A stretch of DNA of 64,000 nt from Flavobacterium gelatinilyticum. GTDB lineage: Bacteria > Bacteroidota > Bacteroidia > Flavobacteriales > Flavobacteriaceae. How positions within the stretch are numbered: position 1 is the stretch's first letter; each line of letters opens with the position of its first letter. A model generated the notes under the pieces. That model was given only the letters and a program-made list of their open reading frames with translations, was not told the origin of the DNA and ran no database searches. The position numbers and the translations under genes were made by a program. Of this stretch, positions 25,655 to 36,019 are shown one piece after another. Where the stretch lies: contig NZ_CP114287.1 of NCBI RefSeq assembly GCF_027111295.1, forward strand, positions 2,790,001 to 2,854,000. Reading direction: 5' to 3'.

Positions 25655-25707
25655 TATTACAAAAACACATCAAACCAAATTTTTATCTATTACAAAAACA
25701 CATCAAA
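25655..25707. promoter_or_regulatory. Direct-repeat operator for the sensor/regulator
   Basis: A perfect 20-bp repeat (TATTACAAAAACACATCAAA) occurs at 25655-25674 and 25688-25707, offset by 33 bp, about three helical turns. The inner copy ends 33 bp from the susC -7 box. The rest of the 344-nt divergent region (25576-25919) is A/T-rich without genes. Binding by the regulator at 25920 is inference from position. Confidence 0.65.
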
Positions 25708-25919
25708 TTTCCAATAAACAATTGATATTCAAATAAATAATTACAAAATAAAAGATGTTATCAAAATGTTAATTGAAAAAATAAACACTACATTTATAAA
25801 AAAGTAATTATTTTCGCTTTTATTGAAAAATTGAAGTTAAAAAGCAGATACACAATATTCTTATTTAAAATAAATTCAAAAAAATAAAACATTTGCTGTA
25901 AAAATATACTCATAAAATT

Positions 25920-28796
25920 ATGAAATTGACAAATACCTTAATTTTAATATTTGTAGTCTTTATCTTAAATAATAAAACTTCAGGCCAGGTAAAAAATATA
26001 GGACTGCCTCAAATAAAAAACTATAAGCGTACAGAATATAAAGGAGGTACTCAAAACTGGAATATAGATCAGGACAAAAAGGGCAATATTTACTTTGCAA
26101 ACAACAGCGGCCTTATTCAATTTGACGGAACTACATGGCATAAGTATTCCCTGCCAAGCGGCACAGCAATACGTAGTTTAAAAATTGACGATACCGGAAG
26201 AATATTTGTAGGCGGAAATGATGAATTTGGCTATTTTAAAAGCGACGAAAAAGGGATTTTAAAATATTTTTCCTTATCTAAATTAATTGACAAAAGGATC
26301 AACAAAAACATCAACTTAATCTGGAGAATACATATATATAAAGGAGAAATTATTTTTCAGTCTTTCACAAAAGCTTTCTTTTACAAAAACAATAAAATAC
26401 ACATAATAAATGCCCCAAATAAGTTCCAGTTTTCTTTTTTAGTAAACAAAAAACTTTACTTTCAGGACAAAGTTTTGGGAATTCTGGAATATAAAAACGG
26501 CAGATTAAATCCATTAAAAGGATCGACTTTTTTTAATGATAAAGAAATCTGGTCTGTATTTCCATTGCCGAACAACAAGCTCTTAATGGCTACTTTGGAA
26601 AAAGGGCTTTATATTACAGACGGAAATTCGGTTAAACCCTGGGAAACTGAAGCAAACGAATTCATCAAAAAAAATACTTCGCTTGGAGGCTCTATCATAA
26701 AAAACAAGTTCATTGTCCTTAATTCGGTATTAGACGGGTTTATTGTCTGCGATTTAAACGGTAAAATCATTCAGCATCTTAACCGCCAGAAAGGACTTCA
26801 AAACAATACTATTTTAACCTCTTTTATAGACAATAAAAACAATTTATGGCTTGGATTAGATAACGGAATCACCTTTGTAAACGAGAACTCGCCTTTTACC
26901 TTTTTTGACTATAGTTATAATATAGGAACGGTGTATTCTTCTGTAGTTCATAACGGCTATTTGTATGTGGCAACCAATCAGGGATTATTTTATCACCACT
27001 GGAGCAAACCATTTAAAGACGAACCTTTTATGAAAGTCGAAGGTACAATTGCGCAGGCTTGGAACGTTCAGGTTATTAATAACACCCTGCTGTGTGCCAG
27101 CAACAGCGGAGCCCTGGTCATTAAAGAAAACAGGGTATTAAAAATCTTGGACAAAAAAGGATATTTTGGTTTTAAAGCTATCCCGAAACATGAAAATTAT
27201 GTGATTGGCGAAAGTTACAACGGGTTTTCGATTTTTAAAATTGGATCTGACGGAATCGAATTTGTCAATCAGGTCGAAGGGTTTGATGAAACCACTAACA
27301 CGTTCGAAATAGAACTTGATGAAAACTACCTCTGGCTGAAAAAAGATCCTTATCTGTATCAAATGTCGCTTTCGTATGACCTGAAAAAATTTGAGAGTAT
27401 CAAAAAACACACTCAGATTTCGCCAAAATACAAAGGCATCGGAAGCTTACAATATGTAAATAAGAAAATTTATTTTCAGACAAACAATCATTTTTTCAGA
27501 TACTCACAAGAGTTCGAATCGTTTTTTGAAGACAAAAAATTTGGTGATTTATTCAAAGGAATGCCGCCAATAAACACATTGATTGAAGACTCTTACGGCA
27601 ATTTATGGTATTCGTTTAATGAGACACTGGGCGTTTTAACCAAAAACAAAAAAGGCGGATTTGTCAAAAATCAGGCACCTTTTTCTAATCTTTCCGGCAA
27701 TCTGGTAAACCATTACATTTCGGTCAACACAATTGATCCGGAAAATATTTTTATTGGCTTAACTGATGGCTTAACACATTATGATTCTAAAATCCCTAAT
27801 ACGTTTATTACAAAACCAAAAGTTTTTGTTGAAAGCTTTTCGTTTCCGGAAGACACTATCTTAACCGGCAATTTGTCTGTAAGTAAAGATTTTTATCTTC
27901 CTTACAGCTCCAATCACGTTAAATTTACCTTTTCTTCACCTACCTACGAAAATCAGGAAAATATAATGTATTCTTATAAGCTTGAACCTTTTGACGATAA
28001 TTGGCGTAATTGGTCTACACTTGCCATAAAAGAATACACCAATTTAAGAGAAGGCAATTACAAAATGAAGATTAGGGCTAAAAACAGTTACGGAATCATC
28101 TCTGATACCAGCGAAGTAAGCTTTGTTATTATGCCTCCGTGGTATAGACATTTTCTGGCTTACTTATTTTACATTATTCTGATAATCGCAGGGATTTATT
28201 TTATCTCAAACAGAATCAAACTGAAAATCAGAAAAAACAGGTATTACGAAACTATTGAACAGCGCCGTTTATACCTGGAAAAAGAATCGAAAATAAGACA
28301 TGAACAGCATGAGCTTGAAAAAGAAATTGAAAAGCTGAAGAATGACAAACTTCAGATAAAAATACTTGCCAAAGACAAAGAATTGGTCAACAACTCTCTA
28401 CAGGTTGTAAAAAAGAACAAAGTCTTAAATGGGATTATTCATAAGCTAAAAGATATCGACACGAATATATTAGACGATTCGACCAAATTTGAGTTTAACA
28501 AATTACACAAAAGCATTGTAAAAGAAGTAAACACAGACAAGAGCTGGAAGGATCTGGAAAAACACATTAAAAACGTCCATTTTGAATTCTTAAAAAGACT
28601 TAAAGCACAATATCCTACTATTTCACCGCGCGAACTTGATTTATCGACTTATTTATTGATGAATATGTCTACGAAAGAAATTGCCGAAATCATGAATATT
28701 TCAACAGGAGGGGTCGAGCTGGCGCGTTATCGTCTTCGAAAGAAACTCGGACTGAATAAAAAGGAAAATCTTATTGGTTTCCTTATGACGATTTAA
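25920..28796 (+). CDS. One-component propeller sensor with Y_Y_Y domain and LuxR-type HTH
   Basis: A 958-residue inner-membrane regulator. A signal peptide/anchor (1-22) is followed by repeated propeller blades in the periplasm (about 30-660; blades such as NIYFANNSGLIQFDGTTW and NNLWLGLDNGITFV). A Y_Y_Y domain (about 665-740), one transmembrane helix near residues 743-765, a coiled coil, and a LuxR-type HTH at the C-terminus (ISPRELDLSTYLL, STKEIAEIMNIST, ARYRLRKKLGL) complete it. There is no histidine kinase or receiver, so it is not a hybrid two-component system. It lies divergent from susC and is the natural activator of the locus in response to glucan oligosaccharides. Confidence 0.92.
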   Translation: MKLTNTLILIFVVFILNNKTSGQVKNIGLPQIKNYKRTEYKGGTQNWNIDQDKKGNIYFANNSGLIQFDGTTWHKYSLPSGTAIRSLKIDDTGRIFVGGNDEFGYFKSDEKGILKYFSLSKLIDKRINKNINLIWRIHIYKGEIIFQSFTKAFFYKNNKIHIINAPNKFQFSFLVNKKLYFQDKVLGILEYKNGRLNPLKGSTFFNDKEIWSVFPLPNNKLLMATLEKGLYITDGNSVKPWETEANEFIKKNTSLGGSIIKNKFIVLNSVLDGFIVCDLNGKIIQHLNRQKGLQNNTILTSFIDNKNNLWLGLDNGITFVNENSPFTFFDYSYNIGTVYSSVVHNGYLYVATNQGLFYHHWSKPFKDEPFMKVEGTIAQAWNVQVINNTLLCASNSGALVIKENRVLKILDKKGYFGFKAIPKHENYVIGESYNGFSIFKIGSDGIEFVNQVEGFDETTNTFEIELDENYLWLKKDPYLYQMSLSYDLKKFESIKKHTQISPKYKGIGSLQYVNKKIYFQTNNHFFRYSQEFESFFEDKKFGDLFKGMPPINTLIEDSYGNLWYSFNETLGVLTKNKKGGFVKNQAPFSNLSGNLVNHYISVNTIDPENIFIGLTDGLTHYDSKIPNTFITKPKVFVESFSFPEDTILTGNLSVSKDFYLPYSSNHVKFTFSSPTYENQENIMYSYKLEPFDDNWRNWSTLAIKEYTNLREGNYKMKIRAKNSYGIISDTSEVSFVIMPPWYRHFLAYLFYIILIIAGIYFISNRIKLKIRKNRYYETIEQRRLYLEKESKIRHEQHELEKEIEKLKNDKLQIKILAKDKELVNNSLQVVKKNKVLNGIIHKLKDIDTNILDDSTKFEFNKLHKSIVKEVNTDKSWKDLEKHIKNVHFEFLKRLKAQYPTISPRELDLSTYLLMNMSTKEIAEIMNISTGGVELARYRLRKKLGLNKKENLIGFLMTI

Positions 28797-28799
28797 ATT

Positions 28800-28836
28800 T
28801 AAAAAGCCAATTGATTTAGTATCAAATGGCTTTTTA
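28800..28836. terminator. Bidirectional terminator between regulator and murF
   Basis: AAAAAGCCA and TGGCTTTTT with inner TTGAT/ATCAA form a stem flanked by A and T runs, serving both convergent genes. Confidence 0.85.
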
Positions 28837-28837
28837 A

Positions 28838-30124
28838 TTATAAGATATATTCTAATGTACGTTCCAGGGCCATACCTCTGGATCCTTTTATAAGAATGGT
28901 ATTGTTTTCAAATTTTTGCGTTTTCAGATAATCCGCAAAAGAATCAAATGACTCAAAAAATTGAATGTATTTGCTTGAAATTTTATTCTCGTAGAAAGAT
29001 TTACCTATCAAATAACAAATGGCTTCAGTCTGGATTGATAATGAATCAACAATCGCTTTGTGTTCCTGTCTGCTTTCCTTACCCAGTTCAAACATATCAC
29101 CCAGAATCATAATCTTATTCTTGTTTTCCAATTGCAGGAAATTAGCAATTGCAACTGCCATACTGCTTGGATTTGCATTGTAGGCATCCAGAATAATTTC
29201 ATTCGAGCCTTTTTTTAGCAGCTGAGAACGATTATTGGCCGGAATATAATTTTCTATTGCTTCTTTTACAGCTGTATTATCAACCCCAAAATATTTACCA
29301 ATTGCCACGGCAGCATTAATATTATTTGCATTGTATAAACCTATCAAATGCGACTCAACGGTAAAATCTTCATAATTTATAACTACAAAGGGATTTGCCT
29401 GGACGGCTGTTATTTTCAGATCGGCAGTTTCGTTAGCAGCACCAAAAGTAAACAGCTTTATTCCGGCTGCTTTTTTAATCTGTATAGGATCTTCCAGATT
29501 TATAAATGCCTGTTTGTTGTTTTTAAGAAGATAGTGATACATTTCGCTTTTTCCATCAATAACACCTTCTACACCTCCAAAACCTTCTAAATGGGCTTTC
29601 CCAAAATTGGTGATATAACCATAATCAGGCTGGGCGATTTCGCATAAAAATTCAATTTCCTTTTTATGATTTGCTCCCATCTCAACAATACCCATTTCAG
29701 TATCTTCTGTAAATGAAAGCAGTGTAAGCGGCACGCCAATATGATTATTCAGGTTCCCGATAGTGGCCTTAGTTTTAAACTTTTTAGAAAGCACTACATT
29801 AATAAGCTCTTTAGTTGTCGTTTTCCCGTTGCTTCCTGTCAGGGCAACAATTGGCAGGTTCAGATAAGTTCTGTGAAATTTAGCCAGATTTTGAAGTGTT
29901 TCGAGACTATTTTTTACCAATATAGTCTTTTCATCAATATAATACGATTCGTTGTCTATAATAACATATAAAGCCCCCAATTCAAGTGCTTCTTTTGCAA
30001 AAGTATTGGCATCGAAGTTCTCGCCTTTAATGGCAAAAAACATAGAATCTTTTTCAATTTTTCGTGTATCAATTGAAAGCGATTTACATTGTAAAAATAA
30101 ATGATGAATGTCCTGAATGTTCAT
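28838..30124 (-). CDS. murF: UDP-N-acetylmuramoyl-tripeptide--D-alanyl-D-alanine ligase
   Basis: A 428-residue cytoplasmic Mur ligase. The ATP loop is GSNGKTTTKELI (residues about 96-107), the central domain motif is EMGANHKKEIEFL, and the C-terminal domain has LDAYNANPSSM and GDMFELG. It adds D-Ala-D-Ala to the UDP-MurNAc-tripeptide in peptidoglycan synthesis. It lies alone between the glucan locus and gldJ rather than in a dcw cluster. Confidence 0.95.
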   Translation of the reverse strand: MNIQDIHHLFLQCKSLSIDTRKIEKDSMFFAIKGENFDANTFAKEALELGALYVIIDNESYYIDEKTILVKNSLETLQNLAKFHRTYLNLPIVALTGSNGKTTTKELINVVLSKKFKTKATIGNLNNHIGVPLTLLSFTEDTEMGIVEMGANHKKEIEFLCEIAQPDYGYITNFGKAHLEGFGGVEGVIDGKSEMYHYLLKNNKQAFINLEDPIQIKKAAGIKLFTFGAANETADLKITAVQANPFVVINYEDFTVESHLIGLYNANNINAAVAIGKYFGVDNTAVKEAIENYIPANNRSQLLKKGSNEIILDAYNANPSSMAVAIANFLQLENKNKIMILGDMFELGKESRQEHKAIVDSLSIQTEAICYLIGKSFYENKISSKYIQFFESFDSFADYLKTQKFENNTILIKGSRGMALERTLEYIL

Positions 30125-30169
30125 TTATAAATATTTTAATAGATCATAAAAGTAGAAAAAAAACAATAA

Positions 30170-30222
30170 AAAAATTCCAAATTCCAGACTGATTTATGCA
30201 GCTTTGGAATTTGGAATTTTTT
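30170..30222. terminator. Terminator of gldJ
   Basis: A near-perfect stem, AAAAATTCCAAATTCCA against TGGAATTTGGAATTTTT, with a T-run on the minus strand after gldJ. Confidence 0.85.
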
Positions 30223-30241
30223 ATATTAGAATTTCTAAATC

Positions 30242-31933
30242 TTAATTCCTTGGTGATTTTCTTCTTTCAGTTTTAGCACCTACTCTAGACATTGCACATC
30301 TGAAACCAATGTAATCAGTTGCCATATCCTGAGGAAAGTATCTTCTTTGAGCAGGGTCTAACCAGTAAGCTCTGTCTCTCCATGAACCTCCTTTGTAAAC
30401 TCTTACTTTATCATCGATTAAAGTAGTACGTTTGCTAGAGTTATCATATTTTCTGATCATCTGACCTAAACTGTCTGTTGTTACATTGTGTTTAGGTGAG
30501 TTGTACATTGCCTGATCTGCTTTTCCTCCTGATTCAGAATCTCCAAAGTCAAAATATCTTGAAGATTGTTTATCACCATCTCTGTAGTTGATATTATCAC
30601 TTGTGCTGAAGTTTTGTCTCAAATATGTTTCTTGTTCATCAACCGGTACCTGAGCAATTTCTCCCGGAAGGTTTCTTGCGATAACTTTTCCGTTGCTTAA
30701 AGTATCATATTTAATGTTTGAAGTCGAAACGATTTCAAGTTTACCGTCTTTACCAATTTTGTTTTTAGCGTATTGATTTCCTCTGAAATAGTTGAAATCA
30801 TTTGCTTCGTTATCAATAACAGGTCTGTAAACATCGGCAACCCATTCTGCTACGTTACCAGCCATATCGTATAATCCAAAATCGTTTGGAGCATAACTTT
30901 TTACAGCATTTGTAATATCTGCACCATCATCTGACCATCCTGCAATTCCACCGTAATCACCGTTTCCTTGTTTAAAGTTAGCCAATTGATCACCTCTGTT
31001 TTTACGTTTGTTAGAACGTGTATAATCTCCTGACCAAGGGTATTTCTTTTGTCCTTTATAAATGTTGTATTCTCTTTGTCCAACATCAGCAGCTGCAGCG
31101 TACTCCCATTCTGCTTCAGTAGGAAGTCTGTACTCTGGTAAAATAATACCAGAAGAACGCTGTGCGTATACGTTTTTCTCTTCAGGAACCACACCGTCTT
31201 TACCGGCTCTTGGTCTTCTTCCTGTTGGGTTTTTCTTTAATACTAATTCTTCGTTTCCACCATAAGTCGTAGAAGGAGAAGCTAAGTAAGCTTCAGTATT
31301 AAATAAACTTTCTGCGCTTACGTCTTGTGTTTTAGCACCTTTTTTAAGGTATCCGTTTTTCTCTAAAACAGCCTCGTTAACACGGTCTGTTCTCCATTTA
31401 CTAAATTCAACAGCCTGAATCCAGTTAACACCAACTACAGGATAGTTAGCATAAGAAGGGTGTCTTAAATAGTTATTAGTCATCGTTTCATTATAACCTA
31501 AACGATTTCTCCAAACTAAAGTATCCGGAGATGCTCCTTCATAAATGTTTTTGTAGTTTTCTTCTGTTGGAGGAAAAACCTTTTTTAACCACTCCAGGTA
31601 TTCTAAGTACATACCATTCGTAACTTCAGTTTCATCCATGTAAAATGATTGAACGTGTTGTTGAGTTGGTGTGTTATTCCAATCGTGCATAACATCATCC
31701 TGTACTTTACCCATAGTAAACGTACCTCCTTCAACAAAAACCAAACCAGGTCCTGCCTGTTGTTTTTTTCCTGCATTTCTGGCCGCAGTTCCATTCTGAC
31801 TATCTACATCCCACCCAGTTGCTCTGGATGCATGAGAGGAACTAGATTTTTTGCTACAACTAGCCGTGCCCAACATCAATACTATTGACATCATTAATTG
31901 CAAGACTACAATTTTGTTTACTTTCATACTCAT
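30242..31933 (-). CDS. gldJ: Gliding motility lipoprotein GldJ
   Basis: A 563-residue outer-membrane lipoprotein with a lipobox ending GTASC. The body is a formylglycine-generating-enzyme (sulfatase-modifying factor) fold: FVEGGTFTMG, DETEVTNGMYLEYLEW, YRLPTEAEWEYAA, GLYDMAGNVAEWVAD and GGSWRDRAYWL. GldJ is required for gliding and for the type IX secretion machinery in F. johnsoniae, where the FGE fold is thought to be structural. An alternative start at the Met two codons in (31927) is equally likely. It is divergent from porU, the order known in Flavobacterium. Confidence 0.95.
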   Translation of the reverse strand: MSMKVNKIVVLQLMMSIVLMLGTASCSKKSSSSHASRATGWDVDSQNGTAARNAGKKQQAGPGLVFVEGGTFTMGKVQDDVMHDWNNTPTQQHVQSFYMDETEVTNGMYLEYLEWLKKVFPPTEENYKNIYEGASPDTLVWRNRLGYNETMTNNYLRHPSYANYPVVGVNWIQAVEFSKWRTDRVNEAVLEKNGYLKKGAKTQDVSAESLFNTEAYLASPSTTYGGNEELVLKKNPTGRRPRAGKDGVVPEEKNVYAQRSSGIILPEYRLPTEAEWEYAAAADVGQREYNIYKGQKKYPWSGDYTRSNKRKNRGDQLANFKQGNGDYGGIAGWSDDGADITNAVKSYAPNDFGLYDMAGNVAEWVADVYRPVIDNEANDFNYFRGNQYAKNKIGKDGKLEIVSTSNIKYDTLSNGKVIARNLPGEIAQVPVDEQETYLRQNFSTSDNINYRDGDKQSSRYFDFGDSESGGKADQAMYNSPKHNVTTDSLGQMIRKYDNSSKRTTLIDDKVRVYKGGSWRDRAYWLDPAQRRYFPQDMATDYIGFRCAMSRVGAKTERRKSPRN

Positions 31934-31958
31934 TCTTAGGTGATAAATTTAGGTGCTG

Positions 31959-31987
31959 CAATATAATAATTAACATTTAATTGGCAA
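31959..31987 (-). promoter_or_regulatory. gldJ promoter
   Basis: On the minus strand TTG (31985-31987), an 18-nt spacer and TTATATTG (31959-31966) form a recognisable promoter about 25 nt before gldJ. Confidence 0.5.
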
Positions 31988-32140
31988 CATCTGTTCTAAT
32001 AATTTTATTTCGCTGTTTTTTACCAGAAAATAACCTTTAGTTACGAACGCAAAAATATACTTTTTATTATTTACTGTAACATGAAATAGTATATTTTTAC
32101 TTACTAATTATTTTTTACTTAAATTTCGCTTTTTAAACTA

Positions 32141-35100
32141 ATGAAACAGGCAATTTTAATCTTTCTTCTTCTAATCCCAACTCTCTCATTTTCCCAGTCA
32201 AACGGGAGCTTAACGATCGATTGGCAGACTAAAAAAGAAACAAATTACGGCGAAATTAAAATCACAATTCCATATTTTTCCGGAGGCAGTTTCAGTCTTG
32301 ATCCTGCCAAAAAAAGCATAACTTTCATACAAAATCTGAACATATCTAACGTTCCTGACGGCAGTTTAGTCCAGCTTAGCAGTATAATTTACGAGTCGGT
32401 TTCAAGAACAGATCTTGGTGATCTCGCGGTTGAAAACATTCCTGAAAAGCCAAATGAAACCTTATTAATTACCAATTCAAGAGACATAAAACGGGTTTTT
32501 CTTTCTCTCAGTCCTATTATAAGAGAAGGAAACAGCTTTAAACGTATCAGATCTTTTTCTTACAATATCGCTGCCTCTGCAGCAAGAAGCGCCAGCATCG
32601 CATCGACACGAAAAACAGCTGCTATTTCAAACTCGGTTTTAGCATCAGGAGACTGGTATCGCTTTTACATTCAAAAATCAGGTGTATACAAATTAAACAG
32701 GTCCTTTTTACAAAGTTTAGGTTTCGACCCTGCAAAAGTAGACCCTAGAAGAATCAAAATTTACGGCAACGGCGGTCGAATGCTTCCTCTTGCGAACAAC
32801 ACGTATTATCCGGACGATTTAACAGAAAATGCCATCCAGGTAATTGGCGAAGAGGACGGTACTTTTAATAATGAAGACTATATTCTTTTTTATGGTGAAG
32901 GAATTGAAAACTGGAATACAGAAAGCCAGACCTATATTAATGTATACGATACCAAATCTTATTATTATGTTACAGTTTCAGGTGGAGAAGGCAAAAGGAT
33001 TCCAAATCTAAACCAGCCGTCTGGGGGCACTACATTGCAATTAACAACTTATGACGACTATCAGTACCATGAAGTCGACAATATAAACATTGCCCACACA
33101 GGACGCCAGTGGTTTGGAGAAGCCTTTGAAATAAAAACAGAACAGGAATTTGATTTCAGCTTTCCTAATATTGAAACTTCGGTTCCGGTAAAAATCGAAT
33201 TAAACGCCATTTCCGCAGCCTACACTCCTACTTCATTTATGGTTTCTGCTAATGCGCAAAATATTGCAACATTAAATTTTTCCGCTTTATCTGTTGATAC
33301 AGACAGAAAATTTAATGATGCAAAACTACCGTCAAACAGTACTTTTACAGGAGCCGAAAATGTAAAAATCAAACTTACCTATAATAATAACGGTGTACCG
33401 GGCTCAAAAGGCTATCTGGATTACATTAGATTAATTGCTAAAAGAAAACTACTGGGAACAGGAAAACAATTCCCATTTCAATATGCTGCAGCGGGATCTA
33501 CGGCCGGAATTGCAAATTATACAATAACCAATGCTTCCGGAATTTCTCAAATCTGGGATATTACAGACCTATATAATATATCTAAAATAGACAACCCTAA
33601 TCAGGCAATTGTAAGTTTTAAAGCCGCTTTAGGAGAAGTCAGGAATTATATCGCCATTGATCCTGCAGATTATTACACTCCTTTAAAAGACAATCAGTCC
33701 AAAATTGCCAATCAAAACCTAAAAGGGACATTATTCCGAAACAACCAGAACGCATTTCAGGATATTGATTACGTAATTATTACACCTGCATTCTTAGCGT
33801 CTCAAGCAGAAAAACTGGCTAGTTTTCACAGAACGCATTCTAATTTAAATACGAAAGTTATTTCTTTAGAAAATATCTATCAAGAATTTTCTTCGGGTAA
33901 ACAAGACATAGCCGCTATTCGAAATTGCATCAAATACATCTACGACAACGCCTCATCTCCTGAAAAAAGAATTAAATATGTAAACTTATTTGGCGACGCC
34001 TCTTACGATTACAAAAACCGCACTCAGAACAACACCAATATCGTACCTATTTATCAGGCCTTGTACAGTTACTCCACAGGAGAATATTCTTTTGCCAGTG
34101 ACGATTTTTACGGATTGATGGATTCAAACGAAGGAAACATTACCACTTACGCATCAGGAATTGACATTGCCGTAGGAAGAATGCTGGTTTCTGATAATGC
34201 TCAGGCAGGCGAAATGGTCAATAAAGTTCTCGAATATTACGACACCAAATCCTACGGAAACTGGAGAAACAACTTTGTACTAATCAGCGATGATTCGGAT
34301 AAAAGCAGCGATGCGACTTTACAGGCAAATCAAAATCAGCTGGCAGATCTAATCAGCACAGAAAAACCTTTCTTTAATGTCGAAAAGATATTTTTAGACG
34401 CTTATACACAAGAAGCCTCTGCCGGAGGAGCGCGATATCCTAAAGCCAGAACCGATTTTTTTAATGCTTTCGAAAAAGGTGCTTTGGTTTTTAATTATTT
34501 AGGACATGGCGGCGAAGACGGATTGGCAGGCGAACGAATCTGGGAAAAAGCTGACGGACAAAACATAAGCAATCAATACAAATACCCGTTATTCATTACA
34601 ATTACCTGCGAATTTTCAAAGTTTGATGACCCGACAAGACCTACTGCCGGCGAGTATGTATATTGGAATCCCAAAGGAGGAGCCATTTCGATGTTAACAA
34701 CAATTCGCGAAATTGGGCAGATAAATGCTGAGGAATTCAATTTTATTCTTAGTAAAAATCTTTTGTCTTATGGCTCAAATCAATACAACAGCATAGCCGA
34801 ATCACTTCGAGTTTCTAAGAACGAAAGACCAACCTCTGCCAGTAATGTTGTTACTTATATAGGTGATCCGGCCTTAATGTTAGCAATTCCAAGACCCAGA
34901 ATTAACTTAACGAAAGTAAACGATATTGTGATTTCGCAAGCCGTTCCGGATTTTAAATCATTGGCAAAAATTAAAATATCAGGCGAAATCACAGATGAAA
35001 ACAATACGCTTTTAAGCAATTATAACGGAGAACTTGCCACGGCGATTTTTGATAAAATGATCACTTCTACAACCTTAAATAATGATGGTTATAGCCCTGC

Positions 35101-35977
35101 AATGTCATTTAAAACGCTTGGAGAAACAATTTTTAAAGGAAACGCTTCTGTAACCAACGGGCAGTTCGAATTCAGTTTTGTGGTTCCGAGAGATATCCGA
35201 ATCCCTGTAGATAATGGAAGAATCAGTTTTTATGCAAAGAAAAATCAGGCATTAGAAAATCAAACCGGTTACAATACGGCCATTAAAATTGGAGGAATAA
35301 ATGAAAATGCACCTCAGGACAATATAAGTCCAAAAGTTAAGTTATATATGAATGATGAAACTTTTGTGTCGGGCGGAATAACAAATTCCTCCCCTTTTCT
35401 ATTGGCATTTCTTGAAGATGAAAATGGTATAAATACTGCCGGCGGAATTGGACATGACATTACAGCTGTTTTAGATGGAGATACCAGTAATCCATACATT
35501 TTGAATGATTATTATCAGACAAAATTAGACGATTACACCAACGGAAACCTGCGTTTTCCGTTACGAAATCTCGCAGCCGGACTGCACACAATAAGTTTCA
35601 CTGCATGGGATGTGTACAACAATCCCGTAACAAGCGAAATACAATTTATAGTAGTAGGAGATGAAGAATTGACCTTATCACATGTTCTTAATTATCCAAA
35701 TCCGTTCTCAACATATACTCAGTTTTGGTTTTCACATAACCGCCCTTACGAACCGTTAAGTGTTCAGGTTCAGGTTATGACCATTACCGGAAAAGTAGTC
35801 TGGACAAAAAATCAAATCGTTACAACCGAAGGATTTTTGTCAAGAGAAATAACATGGGACGGAAAAGATGATTTTGGTGATAGAATTGGTAAAGGAGTTT
35901 ATATTTATAAACTTACCGTAAAATCCAATTTAACAAATAAAAAAGCAGAAAAGTACGAAAAACTTGTTATTCTATAA
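32141..35977 (+). CDS. porU: Type IX secretion system sortase PorU
   Basis: A 1278-residue exported protein with a signal peptide (1-20). Its central part is a C25 (gingipain-like) cysteine-peptidase domain with His789 in NYLGHGGEDG and Cys823 in TITCEFSKFDD. The C-terminal 90 residues (NYPNPFSTYTQFWF, GKGVYIYKLTV) form a beta-sandwich resembling T9SS C-terminal domains. PorU removes the C-terminal signal of secreted cargo and attaches it to the surface. It lies 42 nt upstream of porV, its partner. Confidence 0.95.
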   Translation: MKQAILIFLLLIPTLSFSQSNGSLTIDWQTKKETNYGEIKITIPYFSGGSFSLDPAKKSITFIQNLNISNVPDGSLVQLSSIIYESVSRTDLGDLAVENIPEKPNETLLITNSRDIKRVFLSLSPIIREGNSFKRIRSFSYNIAASAARSASIASTRKTAAISNSVLASGDWYRFYIQKSGVYKLNRSFLQSLGFDPAKVDPRRIKIYGNGGRMLPLANNTYYPDDLTENAIQVIGEEDGTFNNEDYILFYGEGIENWNTESQTYINVYDTKSYYYVTVSGGEGKRIPNLNQPSGGTTLQLTTYDDYQYHEVDNINIAHTGRQWFGEAFEIKTEQEFDFSFPNIETSVPVKIELNAISAAYTPTSFMVSANAQNIATLNFSALSVDTDRKFNDAKLPSNSTFTGAENVKIKLTYNNNGVPGSKGYLDYIRLIAKRKLLGTGKQFPFQYAAAGSTAGIANYTITNASGISQIWDITDLYNISKIDNPNQAIVSFKAALGEVRNYIAIDPADYYTPLKDNQSKIANQNLKGTLFRNNQNAFQDIDYVIITPAFLASQAEKLASFHRTHSNLNTKVISLENIYQEFSSGKQDIAAIRNCIKYIYDNASSPEKRIKYVNLFGDASYDYKNRTQNNTNIVPIYQALYSYSTGEYSFASDDFYGLMDSNEGNITTYASGIDIAVGRMLVSDNAQAGEMVNKVLEYYDTKSYGNWRNNFVLISDDSDKSSDATLQANQNQLADLISTEKPFFNVEKIFLDAYTQEASAGGARYPKARTDFFNAFEKGALVFNYLGHGGEDGLAGERIWEKADGQNISNQYKYPLFITITCEFSKFDDPTRPTAGEYVYWNPKGGAISMLTTIREIGQINAEEFNFILSKNLLSYGSNQYNSIAESLRVSKNERPTSASNVVTYIGDPALMLAIPRPRINLTKVNDIVISQAVPDFKSLAKIKISGEITDENNTLLSNYNGELATAIFDKMITSTTLNNDGYSPAMSFKTLGETIFKGNASVTNGQFEFSFVVPRDIRIPVDNGRISFYAKKNQALENQTGYNTAIKIGGINENAPQDNISPKVKLYMNDETFVSGGITNSSPFLLAFLEDENGINTAGGIGHDITAVLDGDTSNPYILNDYYQTKLDDYTNGNLRFPLRNLAAGLHTISFTAWDVYNNPVTSEIQFIVVGDEELTLSHVLNYPNPFSTYTQFWFSHNRPYEPLSVQVQVMTITGKVVWTKNQIVTTEGFLSREITWDGKDDFGDRIGKGVYIYKLTVKSNLTNKKAEKYEKLVIL

Positions 35978-36019
35978 AAAAATATATATTTGTAACATAA
36001 ATACCATTTATCCCTACTA

